Shown piece by piece: positions 50,061 through 63,300 of a DNA stretch of 64,000 bases (positions are counted from its first letter, which is position 1; every line of letters starts with the position of its first letter). Below the pieces are notes generated by a model, which was not told the DNA's origin, searched no databases, and was given only the letters and a program-made list of their open reading frames with translations. The DNA lies in the NCBI GenBank assembly GCA_013398275.1, contig VZSE01000421.1, positions 1,834,439 through 1,898,438 of the forward strand, in the 5' to 3' direction. This stretch comes from Promerops cafer (lineage: Eukaryota; Chordata; Aves; Passeriformes; Nectariniidae). Both the position numbers and the translations under genes were made by a program.

Positions 50061-52229
50061 GTTATTTTGCATCTAGGTTAATGATGAGGCTATTCTCCAA
50101 GAAAATTAATATCATTCTCATTTTGTTTGAAAAAGGAGTTCTTAGAACTCACCACAGACAAGCTGACCAACCAGTTACAACTCTAAACTCTCTTTGTTAT
50201 CTGTGAGTCACATGGCAATGGATTTTTGGTTGCCTGAGAAGGCTCAACAGACTGACATAGAACCAAACATGCCTTCAGAGATTTTCCCTCTTGTCATTGC
50301 AATGGGCGTGTTACAGGGGTGCCTCTTCCTGGGCAGTTCACATCTGATTCAGGATAACTCAAATATCTTCCTGATGGCTTCTGTATCACTTGGTACTCAG
50401 TACTAATTATAATGACCCTATAGCACCCTGGAGGCAGCACCAGAACAGAGAATTTAATATTTTCCTCACTGATCCTTAAAAACATTCTGTCCCTTTGCTT
50501 TACTTTGCAACCTGGGTTATTAATACTTCTGTTTCTGAGGACAATTAAAGAAAATAGTTGCATTGCAGGCAATTTCATTTTTAGCTTGTTTCAAAACTCA
50601 TAAAATCAGATTAATTTCAAATCCAGTCTCTGGAATGTTAGCCAAAAGTGTTCTTAGAAAGAATGTGAATTGCATATTAATTGAAATATGAAGATAGAGT
50701 TTGGTATGTTGCTTGTATTGCTGAAAGTCATCTTCATGACCCTTTTAAAACACTGTAAGGGTAACGGTGAATTGTGTGACTAAATGCACAGAATGAACAC
50801 TTACTAATACTTTAAACAGAATATTTTTGAGTCTATCTCATACTTACACATGATTTTAACAACTTTGCTATAAAAAAAATTGGCTTTGCTTTATAAAGCC
50901 AGCTGGATATATAGTCTTAATTACTGGAACATGAAGAAGTCTGGAAAATAAATGGAAACACATGAAATAGCACTGTTCTCATAAAATTGGACAGGGTAAT
51001 AAAAATGGCAATATCAAATAGTTTTATAGATTTTTTTTCAATGTCAAAAAAGTAAAAAGATACTTTTATGAAAGGGGAAAACTGTAAATGATAACCTATG
51101 AAGAAGAAAAGTAGATCAAATGGGTTCTGTCCACTAGAATTTGTCTCAGAAGACAGCTGCTTTAAGGATAGCATTTTGAAGATGCGGCACAAGGAGTTAC
51201 TCTTATGGGGCACATCCACATTAAAAAATGAGGTATATGGTATAAAGTGGTCAGACTTCTGAGGTAGTTTTAGCTACAATGGTATACACACATAACATGT
51301 TCTGGGCAGTACTGTTCAGAGATGCTGTCTGGGACAGCAACACAGCAGGACTACATCAGCATGATGCTGGGCTTGAGTTGGCGAGTCCTGACTCTCAGCA
51401 AACCCAAGCAGTGCCGGCCCAGCGCTGTTTTACCAGGATTGCCAGTGCTCTACCCTGCTGCAATGCCCCACTCAGTGCCACGCTCTCCCACTGTGGCAGG
51501 CACTTTTCAATGCTGACTCTTGCTAAAGAGTTAATATATATAAGTTCTGAAACTAACTTGAAGATTTCTAGATGATTCACTGAGCTATCTCAAATTAATG
51601 CAGCACTTCAAAATGGGTGACAAAGGATCAGGAGTAGTAGGTTCAGAGAGGTTGCCAGGTCCCAGCAGGCATAAAAAGTGTTTGCAACTAGTGGAACCAC
51701 AGAATTTCAGTTGTGGATATGCTAAAATGTCTCTTTCTATCTTTCCTGCTAAAGGTGCCTGGCAAGCCTGGAGAAGGGCCATAATGCATCTAACTAAGCA
51801 TGCTGTTTGCAATTAGCAGGTAGCATCAGGGAAAGCACTCTCCCTTTCTGGAGGCATGGAAGATGTTTGAAGGAGATGACCTGTGGATATTCTGTAGGCT
51901 TTCATATCAAGGAAATTGCATGCTAGCATCCAAAGCAATTTTTCACTTGAGAGAGATAAAGAAATTCAGTCTTCATACTCTCTGCCTTCTAAACTCCTCT
52001 TACAATCTTCTATATTATAAACCTCCCTTCTTTTTTAGAAAGAAGAAGGTAAAAAGATCCATTTGGGACACATTGCTTTCAGGTAAGTATCTACCTTAAC
52101 CTGTATCAGTTCGTATGGAACATTCTGACCTACTCTACTTAAATGGGATGAATATCTCAGGAGATTTTTTCATTGTGTAAGTACAGATGAAATCAAACAA
52201 CTTAATGCAGATACTGAGGAGGGACTGTC
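50061..52229. other. Intergenic sequence, no gene seen
   Basis: Open frames of 60-100 codons on both strands (for example minus 50917-51219 and plus 51279-51575) overlap each other and have no recognisable domain. No transposon is identified. Confidence 0.6.
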
Positions 52230-52736
52230 CTAGATAAAACTAGAAATATCCCAACAACCCGAAAAAGTGTTCAGACCTTCCATGTTGTTATTGGACCAAT
52301 ACTGTCCAATGAGACACAAAGCCTCTGAAGTATGTTTAAGCTTTGCTGTTGAGAGAACCATTTGTTTTTCAAGATTACACCAAAACCTCTGTAGTATCCT
52401 ACACTTGTTTTTTATGAACTGGCAAACATCCTTTGAGACCTCTGAGGCTGACTGGGGGGCAGTAGTGTTGAAGACATTGCAGACACATCGAGTCACATCA
52501 CCTGAGAGAAAAAAATCTGTTCCATGCAAAGTTGAACAAAACCCAGAAACATTGCCTCCCACAAATACCCTTAAAAATTCCCTGTTTACCAACTGTGCCA
52601 GAAAATGTTTCTGCATAGTCCAGTGGGATTTGAACCACCCACCTTTGTCTAATTGAAATGAATATGTAATCACAAGGAAGAAAAGATGATCACAGCTAAG
52701 GTATCGGCAGAAAATGGAGAGAGGGAAAGGAGTCAC
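52230..52736 (-). other. Unexplained 168-codon open frame, with an opposite 129-codon frame
   Basis: A minus-strand ATG-to-stop frame of 168 codons, with a plus-strand frame of 129 codons (52267-52656) nested opposite. The minus product is Cys-rich and the plus product ends with no domain I know. I see neither a membrane protein pattern nor a TE protein motif. It could be an eroded repeat that lacks stops or simple chance. I do not call it a gene. Confidence 0.15.
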
Positions 52737-54888
52737 AAATTGTCACTTCAGTCAAAACAGCTGGGCTGAGGCCCAGTGAAGCAGATGTGCCACTGGGCTG
52801 TCAGACGTGAAACTGCAGAGCTGCAGAGAGCACTCACAGAACCAAGTGACTGCTCTCGCTCTTCCACTGAGCCTCTAAACCAGGCCACAAGCATTTTCCT
52901 GGTCTGTCTCAGAGGATGTTGGCGTCGAATTATTCTCTGCAATGATTTCAACTTCGTTCTCTCAGATACAGTAAAGTAAAATATTCTGTTCTTATATTCA
53001 GTGCATTTTTCCTCTGTCTTTTCCTAGAACTCATTTCAGTGTGCAGTTTTCCAAGTATAAACTTTCAGGATACACTTCTAGACACAAAAGATATTTCAGT
53101 ATTGAAATATCTTTCTCACAATTTAAGCATTAGACACTCAGGCTTCTAAGCCAAATTCTGTCATGCAACTCACTTCAATGCTTCTCCCTAAGTCAATTTT
53201 GTTTAATTCAGACACTTGTCATGATGATGAACCACTGAGTAACAGTTAAATCTGCAGTCTCCAGATGTTATTTTCAGAAAAAAGAAGTAGAAACTATAAT
53301 GTCAGAAATACAGAAAAAGAGCTGAAATGAGTACTTGTTCTGTTCATTACTTTCACAAGACACCTACACAATAAATTCTTGGTATGTGTGAAGAAGTCAT
53401 CTTTAGCATATGTCATTCAGTAGCCTTTAAGAATTGCCTGATAATCAGGAAATGTAAAAAATTGAAAGCCAATGCCATCTATTTTAACACAGCAAACTAA
53501 CAGCCTGACTTACGATGGGATTAACAGAAACTTCCATGTCCAGAGCAATCAGAGAGGAGCAGACCAGCCTCACTAGCCACAATTAATTGTTGAGGAACAG
53601 TAACAAAGCACTACTGAACTCACCCCACATGAATCCTGCAGGAAGTATGAAGATATCCTTCCACTGCCAATCCCTGCAGTGCAGTCAGTGCAGAGAATGG
53701 CCAATGGAAATCAGTTACAAAAACAAACCAGAAGCTGATACCAAAGAGAGAAGTAGCAGCTGGCACTTTCAGTCTTTTTTGTGGGGACGTTGGTGACAGA
53801 ACCAACACCTGAGGCAACACTCGGGGCACTTGACCTTTAAGCATTTGAAATTTTGATATTCACCTGTTTCTAATATTTTCAACAAGGACAATTTAGTGCT
53901 TGGGAAACTTGTACATTAATTATAAGAAACTAGTGATTATTTAAATTAAGTAATTGAGTAGGTTTGTGGAACAGAGGAGAATGAGAAGAAAGGAGAATGT
54001 TGTGAACCATGCTGATAGACTTTGGTAAAGGTGAATGATTACAATACTAAGTTTCCCTTTATAAAAAACCATACCAGGTTCTTTTTCATATTTGCAGACA
54101 TGTAGAAACACAGGTTGAATAAAATCAGCCTAAGTGCTGTGGAGCACAAAAAGAATTTAAATCACTAATGGATTAGCTAGGCAGGACTATTTTTCTGCTC
54201 AGAGAAAAGATCTACTTTTTTTCCAGCTGGCCATCTGACCTTTGAAAACTCCTCTTGATGAATTACATAAAAGTATTTTAACTTAATCTCTGAAAAACAA
54301 GCTAGAGTCTCAATGCACTTTTTGCTAAGTAACTATCTGAAATGAACTGACAAAGGCTGTGTCCTGGTCCCTGCTCTTATAAACCCTTATGCTGAGTATT
54401 TATTCACTCAATCAATTTCATTTTCTTTGTGACTATGAGACAGTATGAGTCACTATTAATAATTCCTAAAGTTAATTCTGTTTAGAACATTGTTGTTCCT
54501 GCAAAGAATAAACTTGGTAGTCATATACAAGGGGATGTGTACCAAAAGCCTTATACCTCTGGTACTGAAAAGAAAATTCAGCTTAAAATAAAATATTTTC
54601 AAATAAAAAAGCCTGGAGTTATGCATGATAAAAGGGGATTTTATTTCTTGCTAAGACTTGTGAAAAAACAAGTCCTCAAGTCATTAGGGAGTCAGGAGGT
54701 TGCCATGTGGCTGATCTGTTCTCTTAAGTTCACCAGCCTCTCCCCACCTCCTCAGTCCATGGTCTACCCTTGAAAATATTAGAGGTTCAGTACATATATG
54801 GTGTCACTCCTTCTGCTTTTCTGATCCTTTTCTTTCCAGCTACTGCTTCAATGACAATATTGCAGTATTCAAACGTTTCTGGAATTCC
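52737..54888. other. Intergenic sequence, no gene seen
   Basis: AT-rich intergenic sequence with short frames only. Confidence 0.6.
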
Positions 54889-55473
54889 GTGCTGTTGTAC
54901 AGTGCATACTCATACAAATTAGCAGGTGTTTTTGTGCTGGGATGTCAAATACTGTGTGTCCTCAGAGCACGCGTAATCTTTACAGAGAAGACACATTACA
55001 CACAGAAAATAGTTCTGGCTGTTGTATTTTGGAGAGAAGCAGCAATGTCATCTGTAACAGCAGAGTGTAAGGAAGCAGGAATGTTATGTTCAGTCCCTGC
55101 CCTCAGGTTGAGGAGTTCAAATCCACACCACTTGGCAGTAGAAAGCTTCTGGCTCAGGGAGCCACGTCTCTCTGTGGCTGAAGAAAAAGGAACCCAAGAT
55201 CAACCAAGCACAAGAAAGCAGAGGAGCAAATACACAAGGGAGTGCAATACGATTAAAAGCATTTCTAAGGGCAATTCTGGGCAGAGGAGGAGACCTCCAG
55301 GGTTCTGCTGCAAGCTCTGCTTCTGGAACCTCTGTACAGCTCAGGTGAAACGTGGTCCTCGCTGGTGCTCACCCCTGCTCCATGAGCACGCCCTGAGCAG
55401 CAAGAGCAGCATCTCCATGCTTTGTCTTGCACGTTCTGACACACACTGCCACGGTGGGAATCCAGTGACATAA
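54889..55473 (+). other. Unexplained 194-codon open frame
   Basis: The longest open frame outside ADGRA3. The product begins with a hydrophobic stretch (AGVFVLGCQILCVL) and then becomes a basic, Ser/Cys-rich, low-similarity sequence. The region is less AT-rich than its surroundings, which lengthens chance frames. I see no known domain and no supporting splice sites. It could be a lncRNA exon or chance. Confidence 0.15.
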
Positions 55474-55879
55474 CAGAGGCAGATAATTGCTCACACTCAA
55501 AGCCTGGCATTTCCAGCACTGCTCAAGGAGAAGGACAAGTCTAGTTCCCCCATGCAGACCTGGAAAACTAAACTGTGTCTCCCTGCCAGGTAAAGCACTT
55601 AAGAAACTTCATTAAGAAATAACAAAAAGGAGACTCCCTCTTGCTGTCCTTTCCTTGCCTCCATAACCCAGAAAGGTTTTGAGATAAGCAAGTGTCCACT
55701 TATCTCTAGAAGCAATTATTTCTAAGGACAGAGATCTCTCACAGAACAGCTGTACTGAGCACCTCTGTTCTGAGAAAGGAAGGGATTTCAGACATTGCTG
55801 TATTCACATTTCCTGTCTTGAAAGCTCTAGAAGTTGTTTTGGATGTTACTTTAAGGTGCCTTTCCCCTCTGCTTGGTAT

Positions 55880-56130
55880 TCAATATTCACAAGGGCGAGA
55901 GCAGAGGTTCAAGCCCTGCAGTGGGTGTGACCACACCGAGCTGTGCCTCGGGAGGCCTCGCTGAGCAGGGGAGTGCGGGGCGGGCTGGGTGGCCCTGCCA
56001 GGGCGTGCACCAGCCCTCGCCAGTAAGGGGAGGGAAGGACAGAGCTGAGGCACTTCATTCTTTTATTTTTTTACAAAAGTGGCGGGGGGCAGTGTGTGCA
56101 TGGGCAGGGAGTGTGAAGAAGGGGGAATAG
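55880..56130. other. Small GC- and CpG-rich patch
   Basis: In an AT-rich setting this stretch is clearly G/C-rich, with about nine CpG dinucleotides between 55895 and 56090. It is too short and too CpG-poor to be called a classical CpG island with confidence. Confidence 0.35.
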
Positions 56131-58910
56131 TTTAAGGAATACGATTGAGCTGGGGAGCCAGCAAGACCACAGATGGGGACCAGATTAGCAGAGATACCAG
56201 CAAGAACAGTCTGATTTCCCTGAGTCAGCTCAACCCCCTCTGCTTTTTCACAGAGAAAAAAAAAAAAAAATCTGCTTCAGGAGACCCAGTCAAGAGGGGA
56301 TTTGGTGTTAAAAAAGCAAAATACAGATACTTCATTTATAATGAGGAGATTAAAAATAAAGGTAGATTTTAGCTAAATAATATGGACCTCTTTATTAGTT
56401 AATAGAGGAACAGATTGAATTGAAGAAGAGTCACTGAAGCAGCGTTAGCTTGGTGTGTAGCCCATTCTTACAATATTGTTAATGTTGGATTTTTGTTAGA
56501 TGAACACATTCACTCCCAGATAGATGAAGTATTTTATTGACTGGGTTATGTCTCTGATATTTTAAAAAAGAAAAACCTGTCAGAGCTTTATTTTTCTTTG
56601 ATTGCTCCCTTGCCAAGAATCCACAAGCAGAGTACTCAGAGGCAAACAATGTCCTACCTTGTAAGTTGGATGTAAACAAAAAAGTAATCAGATTTATCTG
56701 TCTTTTGAAGTATGTGCTGTATAATGAACATATCTGAAATGAAACCTATTATTGCTTCAGAAACAGAGATGTTTACATCCCCTTATTGTTCCAAGCATTA
56801 CAGAGTACACAAGGCAATCACATGTAATTGGTATAAATCAAATATCCTGAAATGCCTGGAGCCTAAATTGAGAAAATGGAAAACAAGACCAAAGATCTAT
56901 AAAATGTTAATGTTTTCTTGAACAGAATCCTGAATTTATATTGTATTCTTCAGTTTTAATTCTAAAACTTATTAAATCTTTCTTTCCTGCTGGCTTACTA
57001 TTATTATCCCAGCTCCAAGTACTTCAAGATGACTTCAGATTTGCTTTCAAAATTTGATGGTGTATTCCTATGGGCTGAAATGTATCAAGTATTTATGTGT
57101 GTGGTGTTAATACTAATGTGGTAAGGGTGGAGCACAGATATAATTCATAAATTTAAAGTCACCTGTGCTAAAGAGAAACATCTTTTTTTTGCTGTCAGGC
57201 AGAACTTCATGTTTATTTCAAAGAATCAATTTCCTGCCACTGTTATATTTTTCTACAAAAAGAATGAGCCATTGTTATTAATAATCTGATCCAATAAGAG
57301 GAATATTAGAAAACATTTATTCAGTAATTGCTTCTTCTGTTACAGCTTATATTCTACTGGTTGTTTCATCTAAAAATTGAAATCAGCATTTTCCCAATTA
57401 TTCTTGAATACCATTTTTCCAGCTGAATATACAACACAATTAGCACACAAAACTGACAGGACATAGGATTTTGAGAAATGGGTAAAATGATATGGCATAT
57501 AAGCAGGCACATCCCACAGATGTTTCATCTGGTGTATTTAAGTGATGACAATTTTAAGGTTTGTGACATTCTCAGTCAGTCCTAACCTGGCCAAGAAACG
57601 TGTCTTTCCTGTTTAATACATTTTGTGGAATATCACAAGAAAAACTGAACACTCTGTTGTGTCCAGCTTGACAAACTCTTTCAAACTGTTGCTTCCAAGG
57701 GGTATTAGATGTCACTCACTGTTGCTGTACTTTGAGACATGCTCTAAATTATGTGTAATGAGCTGGGTATGAAATAGTTTCACCATGGCTGATATCTTCT
57801 AGAGCTTTGAACATCCACTGATTTCATTTGCAGATTTAGCTGCATCCCTTGCACAAGACTGAATAACACAGTTAATTTCTTTCGGAAAATTTGCGTTTTA
57901 GAAAGTAAAAGCATTAAGTCACATGTTCTCTACCCATATAGCAAGATTAGTGTAAATTGTCATTTCCTGCATTAAATGGGCACAGAAATCTGTTCCTGAG
58001 AGGACAGTGACTCCTGTTTTTAGCAACAAGGAGCTTGATTAACAGAGCATATGCTGTAATTTAAAAAAAATCTCTTAAGGAGAGTCAATAGATTTTTATA
58101 CTGTAATCTGATTAAACATTATATCATTTCTATGGATTACAAATACCATTTAGAGATCATGGATGGGAAAATCAGTTTAATTTGGAAAGTGACAAGATTG
58201 TTTTATGACATTATCTTTTGTAAACCATTAAACCTTATTAAACGTACCATAAGGTACAATTGCTCCTCTGCTATTTGCAGTTTATAGTGGCTGTGCCTGC
58301 AGAATCACTAGAGCAGGAAATATTATTTGAAGTAAGGTATGGATTAAGTCCATACATAAATGAGTACTAATCCTGCTTCCTGTTTAGTGTGACTCTCTTA
58401 ACACTCCTATAGAGGCAGTATTTCATAATATAGTTCCAAAAATGAACTTGGTTCATTGAAGATAATTTGAGAATCTTTTAATAATTTACCATTTAGTCTG
58501 TGTGCAATGAAATCTCAATTTTGCAACCATGGCAGCACAGCACATAGTTCAAAACCAAAGATCCCAAATCTTTTTCAGTAGTGGTACACCTCATTGTGAT
58601 CCACACAGATGAGACATTTCCCCTGTATTCTTAGCTAACTCATCCTCCAGGAAACTCCAAAAGTGAATCTACCATACTGGACCAAATCCCACAAGATTCT
58701 GTTTCTTTCCTTCAAAAACTAATCTTGGTTGCAAAGGAATCCTTTTATTCAGTGAGTGACTGTATAAAACACAGATGTGGCAGAACTCTTTCATTCCCTC
58801 ATGTTCATAGCAAGGCAAAAGAGACACTCCTGTTTTCCTGCTACACTACATTAACTCATGCTCAACTCCCCTCTGCTGAAAGTATTGAACTTTGAAAAGC
58901 AACATTAAAT
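56131..58910. other. Intergenic sequence, no gene seen
   Basis: Contains a 14-15 nt A-run near 56257-56271. It is otherwise AT-rich with short frames and no recognised element. Confidence 0.6.
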
Positions 58911-59050
58911 TTAAAAAAAAAAAAACAAACAAAAACCCCACAAAAACAAAATGACTCCCCAAAAACAAAGTAACAAAAACCAAAACCCCCAAAACTCCCC
59001 AAACCCCCAAACAAACAAAGAAATTAAAAAAAAAAAAAACCCACCCAAAA
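58911..59050 (-). repeat. A/C-rich low-complexity tract (G/T-rich on the minus strand)
   Basis: A-runs and C-runs of three to five alternate (ccccaaaaac type). The minus strand therefore carries G-runs like the tracts at 1323 and 3617, in opposite orientation. The 70-codon minus-strand frame across it is low complexity. Confidence 0.85.
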
Positions 59051-60278
59051 AAGGACACTGTGTCAGAGCAATATGGCTTTCTCGTGGCTACAGTTTTTCA
59101 TGTGGAAAGGTACCCTAGCTTTCAGTTTCTGATTTAGCAAACAGTAAAAACAGTGGCTACTGTTTTCTATTAATAATAGTTCTGCACTTTTTTCTTTGCA
59201 TACTGATTGCTGTAAGTCTTGTCTTCAAATAATTTGTTCACAAGTGAGAGCTGTATGCTGTGAGATCTATAATAATATGTAATAATGATGCAAGTCTTGA
59301 TTACAGTAAATTCTTTTTAATTTATGGAAGTGTGTGTATTTGGATTGCAGTTTACATATCCAAGCTTAAATATCCAAATACCCAAAATGAATGTTTTAAA
59401 TCATGTATGTTAACTCCGCATACGTAATTTCTGCCTGACAATATATTTTTGCTCCGTATCAGAAGCCTTTTGCTTTTGCCATCCAAATGGATACAGACTG
59501 TGTTCCTTTTGACCCCTAAGATATAAGAGAGGTGGGCCTTCACCAGGTTATTTCCATTAACTAGATGCGTCTGAAAGGGATCTGGTATTTCTTTGGGTCA
59601 TTTGATTTCCTTACAAAGAATACACATCATATCTTCATTCCCAAATCAATGCTGGTTGCTCCCCATGGAGCTTTCTGAAAGATAGAAATCTCAGGCTTTC
59701 CCTGGACTCTGTGCAAAACCCCATGAGGAATACTTGATTTTTCACACAGATATTGCCATCAGGGCTTTACCCAGCCCTGCTTTTACAATTGCCTCCTGCA
59801 ATACCTGTCACTGTCACACAGCTCTATACATGAAGACCACTTCAAGAGTATCCCTTTTTTCTCTCCTCAGTTTAATTCTCACTAAGTTCTTTCTATGTGG
59901 CTTAGGCTGGGATCACTATTGCTTATTCTAGCTATCATGAAATAGAGAAGAATTTTCCTCTCTTTAGAAGGCAATTAGCTCAGCATATATGTTGCACATG
60001 AGGAAAAACTTCATTAATAGAGACCATCATCTGGGAGAAGTAATTGAGTTGAGCCAGTAAGGGTAGAATCACAAGGTTCAGAGGCCAGAGACAAAGCTTA
60101 AGCTGGTTTTTACACTAGTTGTTTCCTATGATTTTCCCAGCTTACTACTTTCAGAATTGAACAGGGTAGATAAGAGGATATATGGTGTTTAAAATTATTT
60201 GAGTTTCGCAATAGGATTTGTCAGTCTTCTTATGAGGGCAGTGATTCTCTTCTGTATTAAGCAGCAGCAACCAAAGCA

Positions 60279-60280
<2 letters not shown>
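59051..60280. other. Intergenic sequence, no gene seen
   Basis: AT-rich with short frames. A possible very old CR1-like trace ('cacatgaggaaaaacttcat', near 59996-60015) is too short to call. Confidence 0.55.

Positions 60281-60313
<33 letters not shown>
60281..60313. repeat. Poly(A) tract, 33 A
   Basis: Thirty-three consecutive A residues preceded by 'aagcaat', so AATAAA overlaps its start. It is followed by an A-rich stretch with single G interruptions. No retroposed gene body was recognised to its left. Confidence 0.9.
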
Positions 60314-60323
<10 letters not shown>

Positions 60324-63300
60324 GCCAATTACACTGGCTGTAAAACTGACATTTGTTTTAATTTAATCCTAATAGTTTTCTCTTATGAAGGTCAGAATAT
60401 GTCATTATAAACTGACACAAAAATACTATTTTTTTTCCAAAATTTGTGTGTTTCTGGACAAAAGAAGACTTACAGTGCTGGTATGTTGGAGATATATTGA
60501 ATCATTTATAACAATGATTTGAAATGAACAGTTTTACACTACCTATATAATACAGATACTCAATGAAACAAAGGCAAAAGATGTAAATCCTAATAGAAAG
60601 GGTCACAAGATGAAAGAAACAATGTTGAGTACAACACCGCCCAAAGTTATGCATTGATGGACAACAGTGGACATTTGTTAAATTGCTTGCAGTATCAGTA
60701 TCTGTGTTTGAGGAGGTTACAGGAAGCATCCGACAGTGGCTTCCTGTGGTGAAGGCAGGAGCAAAGCACTGGAGGAACTATGGCTCAAGGCTCCAGCTCA
60801 GGAACATGTGACCTCTGAAAATAAGGGACATTACATCAAGGTGTCCTATTCTGAGCTTGAAAGCCTAAACTTTAAAAGGTGGAAGAAAGGGAAGGAGACA
60901 AACACATTCTGGCTTAAGCTGATTCTTGTTGGAGTACCCAGCTCCAGCGCTGTAAGTCACAAGTGGCAAAGCTGTGGATCATGCAAACACATCCTAAAAC
61001 CTTGCAGGCAAGTGTCTGTCAAAACCACTGATGAGCCAAACCACAGATATGCTTACATTTCAGGTTCCATACCTCGAAAGTTGCCACAAATGTTTTGAAT
61101 TGCTTCTTGAAGCTTAGAGGAGCTGATCTTTTCTGGCCATCTTCTGTCCACCTGTACACCAATTATCTGTTGTTTTGTTCTCATTGCAAGCTCTTTGAAT
61201 TTTGAGGAGAATTTTCTGTGCAGAGAAATCTGTTGTTGCTGTAGTGACCAAAATAAGTCCTCAACAGTGGGTCTTTCTCAAAGCTGTAATTTTTTTTTTT
61301 AGTTACAAAACTCTCTAGCATAGGAAAAAAAAAAAGCAGCACTAGAGTCCAAAAAATACCAAGAAAGCTTAAGTGAACAGAAAAGAACTAGAAACAAAAT
61401 AGAGTTTCTTAGTTATCTACCTCTCTTCCCCGTTTTCTCCAAAATCTCTCCCTTTTTCTCTCCTCTACACCCATAAAACAATGCAAGTGATTTATGAACA
61501 GGTGAAGAGGGTTAGCAGATCTGCAGAGAAGCAAACACTGGATAAGGGATCAGGATGGACTGTAAAATATACACCAAGCAACAGGTGAGTGTTCTTGGCT
61601 GTGCATTTATTTTACTCATTTTTAAGGAAATGTCAATTAGCCTAGCCACCAAGTTCCCTTCCTATGTTTAGTGTTGGGAAGGTCAGGAGTGATATTCAAG
61701 AGAAGAGGCAGTTATTACAACTTTGAGAAAGCTGATAAGGATTTTGCATTTCAGTGGTTTACTCCCATGTGAGTTTCATTACCTCAAAAGTCATCCCTAC
61801 TGCACCATTAAGTTTTTCTGGAAAACACTGTACATCCACAACACAATGGCTCAACTTGGGTGCTTTTACCCAAGTTTTTTTCTTGTGTTACTTTAGGATT
61901 TGGATAGTTGGAGGTAGGCAAAAATAGAGTATTTGTGATAATATACAGGAAGAATACTGTAAAGCCAACCAAACCTTCTGTAACAAGTCACCACAGAATG
62001 GTTCAGACAATTGCAGTAATAAAGGAGCAGGAAGCTCAGAACTTCCTAAATTAATGCAGGTGTCCCCAGCCCTAGGGGATGTTTTCAGATTTAGACAATA
62101 GATCATGTATCAGTTTTCTGTATGTACATAGCTATCACTCTGCAGAAAAGTGATGACATCAGGAGCAAGAAGCAGCACTGCATTCTCCAGTTTATGTACT
62201 AAAGCTGAGAAATGGGTGTTAAACCCACAAAATTTCCTGGGTAAATCTATAGCTAAGGGACATATCCAGTCAAACAAATGTGGCAAGGTTGACAGAAATT
62301 CTGGATGGCACCATGTCCTTCTCATAAAATGTTTCAACACATTTCAAAACAAAAAATGTGAGCCAAAAAAGTAAGTCCCCATCTGGTATTTATCTGCACT
62401 TCTGCAGAAGAACTGCTTGCCAAAGGAGCAAGTTCTGTTCTGCGTGATCTAAGGCACATAACACCCCAGCAAAACTTCACACCCTCCCTGTCCCTCCTCT
62501 CGCTCAATTCGACATCTACAGTAACACGGCACATAAAGACTGTCAAAGATGCAAAAACAATGTTAGTAAACAAAACCCAGAGCACACAGTTCTCACAAAG
62601 AGAATTAAAGAGTTCTCAGTAAGCAACCAGATCTGCCAAAGCAGCTTCCCATTCATGCCTGCAAAACATCACATCTCCAAGCACATAAATCATTTGATTA
62701 TACCAAATCAGCTATTCTACTGCGCTTTGAAATCTGGAGTTCCGTTAACAAAAAGGACACTTGCTTGCTTGCCTTGTTTCTCCCAGTCCATTCCCACACC
62801 TCTTGTGCTGTGTGATGCTCGTTTTCCCTCCAGAATTCTATCTGCCCCTTCACACAGGCCTTTGATTTGCCATCTGTCAGGTTATTACCTGAATGGACGC
62901 TGTACATGCTGCTCTTCATTGAAAGGACTCTCAGCAGAGACACTGCAGCTAACACTGGACACACTTCCAAGGCATGCTGGTGCCTCTTCCAACCTGTGCC
63001 TTCTCACCCAAATGCCATTTTGCAGCTCCAGTACCCAAAGCAGTCCTGGCTCTAGTTATCCAGCATTTGCCATCCTATTGGTAAACATCTGCTCTCTTTG
63101 GATCACTTTGGAGTGATCTCTGTGTCTTTCATACCTTGGGGAATCGACTGAAAATGGGGTGTAGCTATCCTCTCCTCTTGTGAACAGACATATCTGTGAA
63201 TAACATATCTGTGAGTACATGAAAGGAAATCTGCAGCAGTGAGCAGAACCAGAGTGGGTGGGATGGGGAAGCATTCTTCAATGTTCCCAAAGCTAATCAA

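Noticed and set aside
49866..50072. Poly-tyrosine frame on the minus strand
   Set aside because: It is the (ATA)n microsatellite read in one frame.
52610..52650. tRNA-like B-box (reverse complement of GGATTTGAACC)
   Set aside because: The arms flanking the loop on the minus strand pair poorly and I find no A-box or acceptor stem at the right distance.
62655..63116. 153-codon plus-strand frame near the right edge
   Set aside because: Frames on the opposite strand are open over the same region and no domain is recognisable; it is better explained by locally stop-poor sequence.
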